Below, one piece after another: positions 1 to 8,487 of a DNA stretch of 64,000 nt. The stretch is from Terrimesophilobacter mesophilus (GTDB taxonomy: Bacteria; Actinomycetota; Actinomycetes; Actinomycetales; Microbacteriaceae): assembly GCF_014200375.1 (NCBI RefSeq), contig NZ_JACHBP010000001.1, positions 186,001-250,000 on the forward strand, written 5' to 3'. Each line of letters opens with the position of its first letter. Position 1 is the stretch's first letter. The notes beneath the pieces were generated by a model. The model did no database searches. It was not told the origin of the DNA and saw only the letters and a program-made list of their open reading frames with translations. Position numbers and translations under genes: made by a program.

Positions 1-359
1 GCGAAGATGAACCCGACGATGTATCCGCCAGTAGGGCCCAGGACGACCGACATTCCGGACCCCGCTCCGCTGAACAGCGGCAGACCGACGACGCCCAGGA
101 CCGCGTACAGCAGGAGCGACAGCGTGCCCCTCAGCGCCCCGAGCGAACTGCCGACGAGGAGTACGGCGAGGGTCTGGCCCGTGACGGGCACCGGCCACAG
201 GGGCACCTCGATCTGCGCGGCGATCGCCACGAGCGCCGTGCCGGCCGCGATGAGGACGAGGTCCATCACGATGCCCCGGGAGAAGAGTCGATCGGCCAGG
301 GTCGGTCGGCCGAGGGAGAGGCTCAGTGAGAGGCCAAGTGAAGGGCTCGGGGAGGTCAT
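1..359 (-). CDS. bioY: Biotin transporter BioY (partial, C-terminus outside window)
   Basis: This is the substrate-binding membrane component (S unit) of an ECF-type biotin importer. Only the first 119 codons lie in the window and the frame runs off the left edge. Visible are a hydrophobic helix around residues 30-48, then the BioY-typical run VPLWPVPVTGQTLAVLLVG, a GLPLFSGAGSG loop and GPTGGYIVGF. The N-terminal tail is rich in Ser and Leu. The ATG at 359 was chosen because a TAGTCT box ends 6 nt before it, as for a leaderless transcript. The gene is divergent from the ABC-F gene. Family assignment is firm; substrate preference is inferred. Confidence 0.9.
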   Translation of the reverse strand, partial: MTSPSPSLGLSLSLSLGRPTLADRLFSRGIVMDLVLIAAGTALVAIAAQIEVPLWPVPVTGQTLAVLLVGSSLGALRGTLSLLLYAVLGVVGLPLFSGAGSGMSVVLGPTGGYIVGFIF

Positions 360-371
360 CCACTTAGACTA
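360..371 (-). promoter_or_regulatory. Leaderless-type promoter of bioY
   Basis: A TAGTCT -10 box (371-366, minus strand) stands 6 nt before the ATG. The same bases read TAGACT on the plus strand (365-370), which could serve the divergent ABC-F gene with a leader of roughly 35 nt. No BioQ- or BirA-like palindrome was recognised here. Confidence 0.5.
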
Positions 372-411
372 GACGTTCCCCCCACCACACCGTGTTGTCG
401 ACAGGCAACGA

Positions 412-2028
412 ATGGAATGGATGACGCCTGTGCTCAGCGTGCATGACCTCGAGGTCCGCGTGGCTGCGCGCACCCTCATGGAGGGTGTGTCGTTCCGGGT
501 CGACCGCGGAGACAAGGTCGGGCTCGTCGGGCGCAACGGCGCCGGCAAGACGACGCTCACCAAGATCCTCGCGGGGGAGGGCCAGGCCGCCGCAGGATCG
601 ATCGATCGCTCCGGCGAGGTCGGATACCTGCCGCAGGATCCCCGATCCGGCGACCCGAACGACCTCGCGCGCACGCGCATCCTGGATGCCCGCGGTCTGG
701 GGACGATCGCCCTCGGAATGACCAGGGCGACGGAGGACATGGGAAGCAGCGACGCCGCCCTGAGCGCGGCAGCCATGTCGAGGTACGCGAAGCTCGAGGA
801 CCGCTTCCTCGCGCTCGGCGGCTACGCGGCGGAGGCGGAGGCCGCGAGCATCGCGAGCAATCTGAACCTGCCGGACCGTATCCTCGACCAGCAGCTGAAG
901 ACGCTCTCCGGCGGCCAGCGACGCCGCATTGAACTCGCCCGCATCCTGTTCTCCGGCGCCGACACCATGCTGCTCGACGAACCGACGAACCACCTGGACG
1001 CCGACTCCGTCGTGTGGCTGCGCGACTACCTCAGCTCATATCAGGGCGGGCTCATCGTCATCAGCCACGACGTCGCGCTCGTCGAGAAGACCGTCAACCG
1101 GGTGTTCTATCTCGATGCGAACCGGCAGGTCATCGACGTGTACAACATGAACTGGAAGAACTACCTGCGCCAGCGCGAGGCGGACGAGGAACGGCGCCGC
1201 AAGGAGCGCAGCAACGTCGAGAAGAAGGCGCAGGTACTGCAACTGCAGGCTGCGAAATTCGGTGCGAAGGCGACGAAGGCGACCGCTGCGCACCAGATGG
1301 CGCGACGGGCAGAACGGATGCTCGCGGGCCTCGACGATGTCCGCACGGTCGACCGCGTCGCGAAACTCCGCTTCCCCGACCCGCTGCCGAGCGGAAGGAC
1401 ACCGCTCGCGGCGAGCAACCTCAGCAAGAGTTACGGGTCCCTCGAGATCTTCACGGCGGTGGATCTCGCCATCGATCGGGGTTCCAAGGTCGTCGTCCTC
1501 GGCCTCAACGGCGCGGGGAAGACCACGTTGCTGCGCATCCTCGCCGGAGTCGACACTGCGGACACCGGATCGATCGAGCCTGGACACGGACTGAGGATCG
1601 GATACTACGCGCAGGAGCACGAGACGATCGACGTCAAGCGCACCGTGCTCCAGAACATGGTGTCCTCGTCACCCAACCTCACGGAGACCGAGGCCCGCCG
1701 CGTGCTCGGCTCATTCCTGTTCACGGGGGACGATTCGCACAAGGAGGCGGGCGTCCTCTCCGGAGGGGAGAAGACCCGGCTCGCCCTCGCGATGATCGTG
1801 GTCTCCGGCGCCAACGTTCTGCTGCTGGACGAGCCGACGAACAACCTCGATCCTGCAAGCCGGGAAGAGATCCTCGACGCCCTGGCGAACTACACGGGCG
1901 CGGTGGTTCTCGTGAGCCACGACGAGGGGGCCGTGAACGCGCTGAACCCCGAACGGGTGCTCATCCTCCCGGACGGCGTCGAGGACTTCTGGAGCCCCGA
2001 CTACGCGGATCTCGTGTCGCTCGCCTGA
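412..2028 (+). CDS. ABC-F family ATPase (Rv1473-like)
   Basis: This is a soluble tandem ABC ATPase of the ABC-F class, whose members act on ribosomes (translation factors or antibiotic protection) rather than in transport. The first ATPase domain has Walker A GRNGAGKTT (40-48), LSGGQ (165-169) and LLDEPTNHLD. A charged linker spans about 240-305. The second domain has GLNGAGKTT (364-372), LSGGE (449-453) and LLDEPTNNLD. No membrane segment is present. The N-terminal sequence resembles the mycobacterial Rv1473 group, for which macrolide tolerance has been proposed; a role here is inference. Start choice is uncertain: ATG at 412 or 421, or GTG at 430. The 3' end overlaps the convergent SURF1 gene by 28 bp. 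Confidence 0.88.
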   Translation: MEWMTPVLSVHDLEVRVAARTLMEGVSFRVDRGDKVGLVGRNGAGKTTLTKILAGEGQAAAGSIDRSGEVGYLPQDPRSGDPNDLARTRILDARGLGTIALGMTRATEDMGSSDAALSAAAMSRYAKLEDRFLALGGYAAEAEAASIASNLNLPDRILDQQLKTLSGGQRRRIELARILFSGADTMLLDEPTNHLDADSVVWLRDYLSSYQGGLIVISHDVALVEKTVNRVFYLDANRQVIDVYNMNWKNYLRQREADEERRRKERSNVEKKAQVLQLQAAKFGAKATKATAAHQMARRAERMLAGLDDVRTVDRVAKLRFPDPLPSGRTPLAASNLSKSYGSLEIFTAVDLAIDRGSKVVVLGLNGAGKTTLLRILAGVDTADTGSIEPGHGLRIGYYAQEHETIDVKRTVLQNMVSSSPNLTETEARRVLGSFLFTGDDSHKEAGVLSGGEKTRLALAMIVVSGANVLLLDEPTNNLDPASREEILDALANYTGAVVLVSHDEGAVNALNPERVLILPDGVEDFWSPDYADLVSLA

Positions 2029-2861
2029 CGGTCGAGCATCGCATCCTCGATGTCGGCGTCTGAGGGCGCCTTCGATTTCCTGCGCCGCTCGCGCTCGTTC
2101 GCTCGTTCCCGCTCGACCGGATCGTCCGCGTTGACCGCGCGGTACTCCTGGCGGATCGCCCACGCCAGCGCGACGAAGGCGAGCAGTCCGAATACGAACC
2201 ACTGGAACGCGTAGGAGAGATGCGGTCCCTCGTCGATCGCCGGTTTCGGCAGCGGCGTCGGCCTCGTCGCCGGCTCAGGATCCTCGCTCACCATGAGCCC
2301 GTATGCCCCCGTGTAGGTCGGGAGGTCGATGAGGGCCCGGATGTCGTCCAGCTCGATCGTCGCCACCTGACCCGGTGGCGCTGAGCGCCCGGGCAGCCGC
2401 GGTTCGCCCGGTTTCAGTCGCACGACGACCGTGGCGTCACCGGACGGGGCGGCGGGAACGCTGTCCGGGGCGTCCTGGTCGTTGCCGACAGGCACCCAGC
2501 CGCGATCCACGATGAACACGTTCCCGCTCGCGAGCCGGAAGGGGACGAGCACCTCGAACCCGGGGTTCCCGCCGAGGGACCTGGTTCGAACGAGAAGCTG
2601 GTCGTCCGGAAGGTAGTGGCCCTCGAGCCGTACCTGGCTCCACTCCTGGGCGTCTCGATAGGAGTCGAGGTTCGGCAGCGCCTCGTCGATCGACTCCGGG
2701 GTGCCGTCGTAGTTGGCCTCGACCTTCTCGTTCGCGTGGACGGCCTCGGCCCGTCGAGCCAGCTGCCACTGCGCGAGCAGGACGCACGCGATCGCGAAGA
2801 CCACGACGAAGGCCAGGTAGCCCGTCCAGCGCCAGGATCGGACGAAGCTCCACTTCGTCAC
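2001..2861 (-). CDS. SURF1 family cytochrome oxidase assembly protein
   Basis: SURF1 proteins are two-helix membrane proteins that help assemble heme-copper cytochrome c oxidase. The 286-residue product has an N-terminal membrane helix (about 11-32), an external domain containing GNPGFEVLVPF and VDRGWVP, and a C-terminal helix in the FQWFVFGLLAFVALAWAIRQEYR region, matching the family layout. The tail is charged and arginine-rich. GTG at 2861 was chosen: it forms a GTGA overlap with the stop of the upstream small Cys gene, so translation is probably coupled. The 3' end overlaps the convergent ABC-F gene. Confidence 0.88.
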   Translation of the reverse strand: MTKWSFVRSWRWTGYLAFVVVFAIACVLLAQWQLARRAEAVHANEKVEANYDGTPESIDEALPNLDSYRDAQEWSQVRLEGHYLPDDQLLVRTRSLGGNPGFEVLVPFRLASGNVFIVDRGWVPVGNDQDAPDSVPAAPSGDATVVVRLKPGEPRLPGRSAPPGQVATIELDDIRALIDLPTYTGAYGLMVSEDPEPATRPTPLPKPAIDEGPHLSYAFQWFVFGLLAFVALAWAIRQEYRAVNADDPVERERANERERRRKSKAPSDADIEDAMLDRQASDTRSA

Positions 2862-3067
2862 GATGATCCGCCGCGCGGTGCGGCGACCCCCGCCTCGACC
2901 ACGGCGGGAAATCCGCGCGAGGTGAGGTAGTCGAGCAGGAAGTCGCGGTGCTCGTCGCACGCGAGCCACACCTTGGTCCGATCCTCGGCGTGGATGCGGG
3001 GATTGCGCCAGACGACGCTCCAGGATGCTGCGGCCCGGCATCCGGCCCGTGAGCACTGTTCGCTCAC
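2858..3067 (-). CDS. Small cysteine protein between SURF1 and DUF3099
   Basis: This encodes 69 residues. GTG at 3067 overlaps the DUF3099 stop (GTGA), and its own TGA overlaps the SURF1 GTG, so the three genes form one coupled operon. Visible residues include CSRAGC near the N-terminus (Cys5, Cys10), the stretch WRNPRIHAEDR, and WLACDEH (Cys37, His40), followed by a DYLTSRGFP segment. The Cys/His spacing suggests a small metal site, but none is proven. Similar short proteins are common in Microbacteriaceae and are sometimes loosely called acetone carboxylase. I do not know the function; the context hints at respiratory-complex assembly. Confidence 0.75.
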   Translation of the reverse strand: MSEQCSRAGCRAAASWSVVWRNPRIHAEDRTKVWLACDEHRDFLLDYLTSRGFPAVVEAGVAAPRGGSS

Positions 3068-3345
3068 TGCCGCGGTTCTTCGTCGTGGGACGCGAGCACG
3101 ATCGACCCCGGCCGCTCGACCGTGCTGACCCGAGAGTCCACCGCATTCGCGAGCACGACGGCGACATACGGCAGGAAGATCGCCCCCGCGGCGCACACGA
3201 TGAGCCACCAGCCGTGGACCATGAGGCACAGGGCGATGCACACGAGGCGGATGCCCATGGTCACGAGGTACTTGATCATGCGGGCTCGACGATCGTCCTC
3301 GGGGGACCGGGGGAGACTCGTGATGGTGGTGGATTGTCTGGCCAT
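3064..3345 (-). CDS. DUF3099 membrane protein
   Basis: This is a 93-residue inner-membrane protein of the actinobacterial DUF3099 family. It opens with the family-typical ITSLPRSPEDDRRARMIKY segment, then two hydrophobic helices (about 28-46 and 49-68), and ends in a short polar tail. Function is unknown. It is the first gene of a translationally coupled trio with the small Cys protein and SURF1. A TAGGCT box lies at 3363-3358 on the minus strand, with a GGAG about 9 nt before the ATG. Confidence 0.85.
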   Translation of the reverse strand: MARQSTTITSLPRSPEDDRRARMIKYLVTMGIRLVCIALCLMVHGWWLIVCAAGAIFLPYVAVVLANAVDSRVSTVERPGSIVLASHDEEPRQ

Positions 3346-3393
3346 GGGCTTGGCTCCAGCCTATGAGTTTCCGGCCGCTCCCGCAGGCAGCCC

Positions 3394-3405
3394 TAGTATG
3401 GGCGC
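3394..3405 (+). promoter_or_regulatory. Leaderless-type promoter of fabG
   Basis: A TAGTAT -10 box at 3394-3399 is followed by 6 nt and then the ATG at 3406. No Shine-Dalgarno sequence is present, so the transcript probably begins at the start codon. Confidence 0.6.
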
Positions 3406-4125
3406 ATGGAGTCAACAGCCACGCCACGAACCGTCCTCGTCACCGGTGGAAACCGCGGAATCGGCTTCGCGATCGCGCGGGCGTTTCTCGAGCACGGATA
3501 CCGGGTCGCCGTCACTGCGCGGTCCGGCGATGGGCCGATCGGAAGCATGACGGTGCGTGCCGATGTCACGGACAGCGATTCCCTCGACGCGGCGTTCACG
3601 GCGATCGAAGCGGAGCTCGGTCCCGTGGAGATCCTCGTCGCCAACGCCGGCATCACGAAGGACACGCTGCTGCTGCGGATGAGCGAGGACGACTTCACCT
3701 CCGTGATCGATACGAACCTCTCCGGCGCATTCCGCGTCGTCAAGCGCGCATCGAAGAACATGCTCAAGGGTCGGTTCGGCCGCATCATCCTCGTGTCGAG
3801 CGTCGTCGGGCTCCTCGGTTCCGCAGGCCAGGTCAACTATTCGGCGTCCAAGAGCGGGCTCATCGGTCTCGCACGGTCGCTCACGAGAGAACTCGGGTCG
3901 CGCAACATCACCGCCAACGTCGTCGCGCCCGGGTTCATCGAGACCGAGATGACCGCCGTGCTTCCGCCTGAGCAGCAGGCGAAGTACCTCTCATCGATTC
4001 CTGCCGGCCGCTTCGCGACCCCCGACGAGGTCGCCGGAGTCATCGTGTGGCTCGCCGGCGACGACGCCGCATACATCTCAGGAGCGGTGATCCCCGTCGA
4101 CGGTGGCCTCGGGATGGGGCACTGA
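3406..4125 (+). CDS. fabG: 3-oxoacyl-ACP reductase FabG-like SDR
   Basis: This is a short-chain dehydrogenase expected to reduce 3-oxoacyl thioesters with NADPH in fatty-acid synthesis. Features are the cofactor motif TGGNRGIG (13-20), NAG (80-82), an active-site Ser in VSSVVG (about 132), and YSASK with Tyr145 and Lys149. The C-terminal PGFIETEM and GAVIPVDGG motifs are typical of FabG. Its length of 239 residues is normal. It is divergent from the DUF3099/SURF1 operon and convergent with serB (11-bp gap). Many SDRs look alike, so the exact substrate is inferred. Confidence 0.85.
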   Translation: MESTATPRTVLVTGGNRGIGFAIARAFLEHGYRVAVTARSGDGPIGSMTVRADVTDSDSLDAAFTAIEAELGPVEILVANAGITKDTLLLRMSEDDFTSVIDTNLSGAFRVVKRASKNMLKGRFGRIILVSSVVGLLGSAGQVNYSASKSGLIGLARSLTRELGSRNITANVVAPGFIETEMTAVLPPEQQAKYLSSIPAGRFATPDEVAGVIVWLAGDDAAYISGAVIPVDGGLGMGH

Positions 4126-4136
4126 CCGCGCAACCG

Positions 4137-4775
4137 CTAACCGCGCAGGCCCAGCAGGGGGAGGAGCTGGGACAGGTCGCGCACATCCATGATGATGTTC
4201 GCCTCATCCCGCACGGGCGCCTTGGCGTCGAAGCCGACGGCGAGGCCGGTGATGGCCATCATCGTCAGATCGTTGGCACCGTCGCCCACGGCGACCGTCT
4301 GGGCGAGGGGGATGCCGTAGATCGCCGCCCACTCGCGCAGCGTCGACGCCTTCGCCTCTGCGTCCACAATGCGCCCGAGAAGGCGGCCGGTGAGCGTACC
4401 GTCGACGACCTCGAGGCTGTTGGCCCGCCACCGGTCGAGCTCGAGTTCCGCAGCGATCGGATCGATGACCTCGTGGAACCCGCCGGACACGACCCCGATC
4501 CTTCCGCCCGCTGCGTGCACCCCGGCGACGAGTTCCCGCGCACCCGTCGTGATGCGGATGCCACGACGAACGTCGGCGACGGCGCTCTCCGGCAACCCTT
4601 CGAGGGTGGCGACGCGGGCGCGAAGGCTCTGCTCGAAGTCGATGTCACCGTTCATGGCCGCAGCGGTGATGGCGGACACGTCGCCCAGGGACCCCGCCGC
4701 CTCCGCGAGCAGGTCGATCACCTCGTCCTCGATGAGGGTCGAATCCACGTCGAGCACGACGAGAAGGCGGGGCAT
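4137..4775 (-). CDS. serB: Phosphoserine phosphatase SerB
   Basis: This HAD-family enzyme should hydrolyse O-phosphoserine in the last step of serine synthesis. Seen are motif I LDVDST with Asp9 and Asp11, the SGGFHEV motif II region, and GDGANDLTMM as motif IV. The protein is 212 residues and lacks the N-terminal ACT domains of longer actinobacterial SerB proteins. An AAGGA Shine-Dalgarno sits 5 nt before the ATG. It is convergent with fabG and lies 39 bp downstream of glgC on the same strand. Confidence 0.88.
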   Translation of the reverse strand: MPRLLVVLDVDSTLIEDEVIDLLAEAAGSLGDVSAITAAAMNGDIDFEQSLRARVATLEGLPESAVADVRRGIRITTGARELVAGVHAAGGRIGVVSGGFHEVIDPIAAELELDRWRANSLEVVDGTLTGRLLGRIVDAEAKASTLREWAAIYGIPLAQTVAVGDGANDLTMMAITGLAVGFDAKAPVRDEANIIMDVRDLSQLLPLLGLRG

Positions 4776-4814
4776 GCTGATCCTTACCGATCGGCGCAGC
4801 GCGGCGCGTTGGTG

Positions 4815-6053
4815 TCAGGCGACGTGGACGCCCTTGCCCACGACGGTGATTCCGGATTCGGTGACCGTGAAACCCCTGGCCTGGTCAGCCTGAGGGTCGA
4901 CCCCGACGGTCGCACCGGGTTCGACGACGACCTCCTTGTCCAGAATAGCCCGCTGGACGCGCGCTCCCGGGCCGATCCTCACGCGGTCGAACAGAATCGA
5001 GTCGACCACCCTCGCATCCGATTCGATCGTCGCCCACGGACCGAGAACGCTGCGCTCGACGTGGGCGCCGGACAGCAGGCTCCCGAGAGAGACGATCGAA
5101 TCCACGAGCATCCCCAGGTTCCCGTTCGCGTCCCGCACGAACTTCGCGGGCGGTGAGTTCAGCTGTTCGCTGTAGATGGGCCACTCGCGGTTGTAGAGGT
5201 TGAAGACGGGCAGCGCCGAAATGAGGTCCATGTGCGCGTCGTAGAACGACTCGATCGTCCCCACGTCTCGCCAGTAGTAGCGATCGCGATCCGTGGCCCC
5301 CGGAACCTCATTCCGGTTGAGGTCGTACACCGCAGCATCCCCGCGCGACACGAAGTCCGGGATGATGTCGCCACCCATGTCGTGGTTGGACTCCGCTCGC
5401 TCCCCGTCGCGCAGCACGGCATCCACGAGCCGGTCGGCATCGAAAACGTAGTTGCCCATCGACGCGAGCACCTGGCCGGGGGAGTCGACGAGTCCGGAGG
5501 CATCCGAGGGCTTCTCCCGGAATGCGGCGATGCGGGCGGGGTCATCCGGCGACACCTCGATGACTCCGAACTGGTCTGCGAGCTCTATCGGCTGTCGGAT
5601 GGCCGCAACCGTCGTGCCCGCGCCGGACTCGACGTGCGCGTCGATCATCTGGCGGAAATCCATGCGGTAGACGTGGTCGGCGCCGACGACGACCACGATG
5701 TCCGGCTTCTCGTCCCGCAACAGGTTCAGGCTCTGCAGGATCGCGTCCGCTGAACCGGCGAACCACCGCTTGCCGAGGCGTTGCTGCGCGGGCACCGACG
5801 CGACGTAGGAGTTGGTCAGGCTCGACAGCCGCCAGGTCTGGGACACATGGCGGTCGAGGCTGTGCGATTTGTACTGGGTGAGCACGACGATCTGCAGCAA
5901 CCCGGAGTTGATGAGGTTCGACAGCGCGAAGTCCACGAGGCGATAGTTTCCGCCGAACGGGACGGCCGGTTTGGCGCGGTCCGCCGTGAGCGGCATGAGT
6001 CTCTTGCCTTCGCCACCGGCGAGAACTATTCCGAAGACCTTCTTGGGCGCCAT
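4815..6053 (-). CDS. glgC: Glucose-1-phosphate adenylyltransferase GlgC
   Basis: This enzyme makes ADP-glucose from glucose-1-phosphate and ATP for glycogen or maltosyl-phosphate synthesis. The N-terminal nucleotidyltransferase domain shows [13 protein letters not shown] (11-23) and [15 protein letters not shown] (28-42); further along are [10 protein letters not shown] and EKP. The C-terminal part is a left-handed beta-helix with repeated hexad-like residues. Its length of 412 residues is standard. It is divergent from glgM, as in mycobacteria. A TACTGT box 6 nt before the ATG indicates leaderless expression. Confidence 0.95.
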   Translation of the reverse strand: MAPKKVFGIVLAGGEGKRLMPLTADRAKPAVPFGGNYRLVDFALSNLINSGLLQIVVLTQYKSHSLDRHVSQTWRLSSLTNSYVASVPAQQRLGKRWFAGSADAILQSLNLLRDEKPDIVVVVGADHVYRMDFRQMIDAHVESGAGTTVAAIRQPIELADQFGVIEVSPDDPARIAAFREKPSDASGLVDSPGQVLASMGNYVFDADRLVDAVLRDGERAESNHDMGGDIIPDFVSRGDAAVYDLNRNEVPGATDRDRYYWRDVGTIESFYDAHMDLISALPVFNLYNREWPIYSEQLNSPPAKFVRDANGNLGMLVDSIVSLGSLLSGAHVERSVLGPWATIESDARVVDSILFDRVRIGPGARVQRAILDKEVVVEPGATVGVDPQADQARGFTVTESGITVVGKGVHVA

Positions 6054-6065
6054 GGTCCAACAGTA
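6054..6065 (-). promoter_or_regulatory. Leaderless-type promoter of glgC
   Basis: A TACTGT box (6065-6060, minus strand) with a 6-nt spacer to the ATG. It lies back to back with the glgM promoter in the 62-bp intergenic region. Confidence 0.5.
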
Positions 6066-6102
6066 GATGAGCCCCGCGGTGGATGGACAGGTCGGACTGT
6101 AC

Positions 6103-6115
6103 TAGCGTCACAGGA
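6103..6115 (+). promoter_or_regulatory. Leaderless-type promoter of glgM
   Basis: A TAGCGT box at 6103-6108 with a 7-nt spacer to the ATG at 6116. Confidence 0.5.
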
Positions 6116-7300
6116 ATGAGAGTCGATCTGCTCACCCGGGAGTATCCGCCCGAAGTGTACGGCGGTGCCGGGGTGCACGTCGGCGAACTCGTTCGCGCTC
6201 TTCGACGCGAGCTCGACGTGGTCGTCCGCTGCTTCGGAGGAGCACGCTCGGAAGAGAACGTGTTCCCCTACCTGGTACCCGCAGAGCTGGTGAATGCCAA
6301 CCCGTCGGTGGCTGCCCTCGGGGTGGACCTCCAAATGGCGCAGGATGCCGCCGGCGCGAGTCTCGTGCACTCCCACACCTGGTATGCGAACGGTGCCGGC
6401 CGCCTGGCCCAGCTGCTCCACGGCGTCCCGCACGTGGTCACCGCGCACAGTCTCGAGCCGCTTCGCCCCTGGAAGGCGGAGCAGCTCGGAGGCGGATATC
6501 GCGTTTCGAGCGCCATAGAGGAATCGGCGTTCCGTGCTGCGGATGCCGTGATCGCGGTGAGCGGCGGTATGCGCAGGGATATCCTTCGCTGTTACCCAGG
6601 GCTCGACGAGTCGAAGGTGACCGTCGTCCACAACGGCATCGACCTCGAGCGGTGGCGTCCGCGCCCCGACAACGAGCACGCGCGGAGCCTCGGCATCGAC
6701 CCCGATCGGCAGAGCGTGGTCTTCGTCGGCCGCATCACGCGCCAGAAGGGGCTGCCGTATCTTCTGCAGGCCGCGAAGGAACTTCCGGCGGATGTCCAGC
6801 TCGTGCTGTGCGCAGGAGCGCCGGACACCCCGGAGATCCTGGCAGAGGTCCAGGGCCTCGTCGAGGAGCTCCAGGGCGAGCGTTCAGGTGTCGTGTGGCT
6901 GGATCGACTGCTCAGCCACGAGGAGCTCATCACCGTCCTGTCGTCGGCGACGCTCTTCGCGTGCCCGTCGATCTACGAGCCGCTCGGGATCGTGAACCTC
7001 GAGGCGATGGCGTGCGGTGTCCCTGTTGTCGGCACGGCGACAGGGGGTATCCCCGAGGTCGTCGACGACGGCATCACCGGGAGGCTCGTCCCGATCGCCC
7101 AGCTGGATGACGGGACAGGGACCCCCAAGAAGCCGAAGGCGTTCGTCGCTGAGCTCGCCGCGGCCATGATCGACGTGCTCCGGGACCCGGTGCGAGCTCG
7201 GATGATGGGCCAGGCCGGGCGGGCGAGGGCCGAACGAGATTTCGGATGGGACCGGATCGCTCTCGCGACGAGAGCGGTGTACGACTCCCTCGTCTCGTGA
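6116..7300 (+). CDS. glgM: GT4 glycosyltransferase GlgM/GlgA (maltose-1-phosphate synthase type)
   Basis: This is a GT-B fold glycosyltransferase of family GT4 that uses ADP-glucose. It opens with LTREYPPEVYGGAGVHV, as in mycobacterial GlgM (Rv1212c), which makes maltose-1-phosphate for the GlgE alpha-glucan pathway. Later motifs are VGRITRQKGLPYL (donor-binding domain) and EPLGIVNLEAMACGVP near the C-terminus. The product is 394 residues. ATG 6116 was taken over an upstream in-frame ATG because of the TAGCGT box. Whether it makes maltose-1-phosphate or elongates glycogen directly cannot be told from the sequence alone. Confidence 0.88.
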   Translation: MRVDLLTREYPPEVYGGAGVHVGELVRALRRELDVVVRCFGGARSEENVFPYLVPAELVNANPSVAALGVDLQMAQDAAGASLVHSHTWYANGAGRLAQLLHGVPHVVTAHSLEPLRPWKAEQLGGGYRVSSAIEESAFRAADAVIAVSGGMRRDILRCYPGLDESKVTVVHNGIDLERWRPRPDNEHARSLGIDPDRQSVVFVGRITRQKGLPYLLQAAKELPADVQLVLCAGAPDTPEILAEVQGLVEELQGERSGVVWLDRLLSHEELITVLSSATLFACPSIYEPLGIVNLEAMACGVPVVGTATGGIPEVVDDGITGRLVPIAQLDDGTGTPKKPKAFVAELAAAMIDVLRDPVRARMMGQAGRARAERDFGWDRIALATRAVYDSLVS

Positions 7301-7331
7301 GCGCAGTCTCGTGAGCGCAGTCTCGTGAGCA
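7292..7331 (+). repeat. Short tandem repeat at the glgM stop codon
   Basis: A 14-bp unit, GTCTCGTGAGCGCA, occurs twice in tandem (7292-7305, 7306-7319), followed by a partial third copy to about 7331. The first copy contains the glgM TGA. In each copy the TGA follows TCTCG. It looks like local slippage. Confidence 0.8.
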
Positions 7332-7357
7332 CTGTCGTGACTGCTTGCGCCGTGGCT

Positions 7358-7370
7358 TAGGCTTGAAGAT
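7358..7370 (+). promoter_or_regulatory. Leaderless-type promoter of the ABC ATPase gene
   Basis: A TAGGCT box at 7358-7363, 7 nt before the ATG at 7371. Confidence 0.5.
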
Positions 7371-8159
7371 ATGGCCAGCGTTCTCCAGTTCGACGATGTC
7401 TCGGTGGTGCGCGGAGGCAATCGGATACTGGACGCAGTGTCCTGGACGGTCGACAGTTCTGAGCGGTGGGTCGTCCTCGGGCCCAACGGGGCGGGGAAGA
7501 CGACGCTCCTGCAGGTCGCTGCGGCCCTCATCCATCCGTCCAGCGGGATGGCGACGATCCTGGATGAGACCCTCGGCGACGTGGACGTCTTCGATCTGCG
7601 CACGCGCATCGGGTTCGCGTCCTCCGCGCTCGCCCGCAAGCTTCCGGCCATGGAGACGGTGCTCAATGTCGTGCTGACGGCCTCCTACTCGGTGACGGGC
7701 CGGTGGAACGAGAGCTATGACGACGTGGATGTCCGGCGCGCGCAGCGCGTGCTCGCGGAGTGGAAACTGGACCATCTGGCCGATCGCCGGTTCGGACACC
7801 TGAGCGACGGGGAGCAGAAACGCGTGCAGATCGCGCGGGCCGTCATGACCGATCCGGAGCTCATGCTGCTCGACGAACCGGCCGCGAGTCTCGACCTCGG
7901 GTCACGGGAGGAGCTGCTGCAGCTCCTCAGCGGGTACGCGGTGGCCAAGGGAGCACCAGGGATCGTCATGGTCACCCATCACGTGGAGGAGATCCCCACC
8001 GGATTCGGCCATGCCCTGCTCATCCGCAACGGGGGCGTCATGGCCGCGGGGCCGATCGAGGATGTCCTCACGGCCGAGAACCTCGGGGAGACGTTCGGCA
8101 TCCCGCTGGAACTCGAACACCGCAACGGCCGCTACACCGCGCGATCTCTGGTAAAGTAG
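7371..8159 (+). CDS. Stand-alone ABC transporter ATP-binding protein
   Basis: This is a single ABC ATPase domain of 262 residues. Walker A is GPNGAGKTT (37-45), the signature is the variant LSDGEQ (144-149), and Walker B is LMLLDEP, followed by a switch His in MVTHHVEE. No permease or binding protein is adjacent, so its partner is elsewhere or it acts alone. It resembles ModF/YlmA-like cytosolic ATPases. The next gene (L31) may be read through from it. Confidence 0.85.
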   Translation: MASVLQFDDVSVVRGGNRILDAVSWTVDSSERWVVLGPNGAGKTTLLQVAAALIHPSSGMATILDETLGDVDVFDLRTRIGFASSALARKLPAMETVLNVVLTASYSVTGRWNESYDDVDVRRAQRVLAEWKLDHLADRRFGHLSDGEQKRVQIARAVMTDPELMLLDEPAASLDLGSREELLQLLSGYAVAKGAPGIVMVTHHVEEIPTGFGHALLIRNGGVMAAGPIEDVLTAENLGETFGIPLELEHRNGRYTARSLVK

Positions 8160-8217
8160 CCAGTCGGCCCTTTCGGATTGCCACGCCCCAGCACGTACAG
8201 GAAAGCCCAGGAAAACC

Positions 8218-8469
8218 ATGAAGTCTGACATCCACCCCGACTATGCGCCCGTCGTGTTCCGCGACCTCGCCTCCGGGGCGACCTTCCTGACGCGCTCCAC
8301 CGTGACGAGCGACAAGACGATCGAGTGGGAGGACGGCTCGACCTACCCGGTCATCGACGTCGAGATCTCCTCCGAGTCGCACCCGTTCTACACGGGCAAG
8401 CAGCGCATCCTCGACAGCGCAGGACGCGTCGAGAAGTTCAACACCCGGTACAAGGGTTTCGGCAGCTGA
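8218..8469 (+). CDS. rpmE2: 50S ribosomal protein L31 type B
   Basis: This 83-residue ribosomal protein of the large subunit starts [13 protein letters not shown] and contains [11 protein letters not shown] and KFNTRYKGF, all family hallmarks. It has no cysteines, so it is the zinc-free (type B) form. An AGGA lies a few bases before the ATG (AGGAAAACC-ATG), giving a normal leadered start, unlike many neighbours. A TAAAGT box at 8152-8157 is a possible promoter inside the end of the preceding gene. No Zur-like operator was recognised. Confidence 0.95.
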   Translation: MKSDIHPDYAPVVFRDLASGATFLTRSTVTSDKTIEWEDGSTYPVIDVEISSESHPFYTGKQRILDSAGRVEKFNTRYKGFGS

Positions 8470-8487
8470 GCTGACGCTCTGCTCAAT

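Noticed and set aside
7..372. Plus-strand frame at the left edge
   Set aside because: The minus strand encodes BioY here with family motifs; the plus-strand frame is Arg/Thr/Ser-rich.
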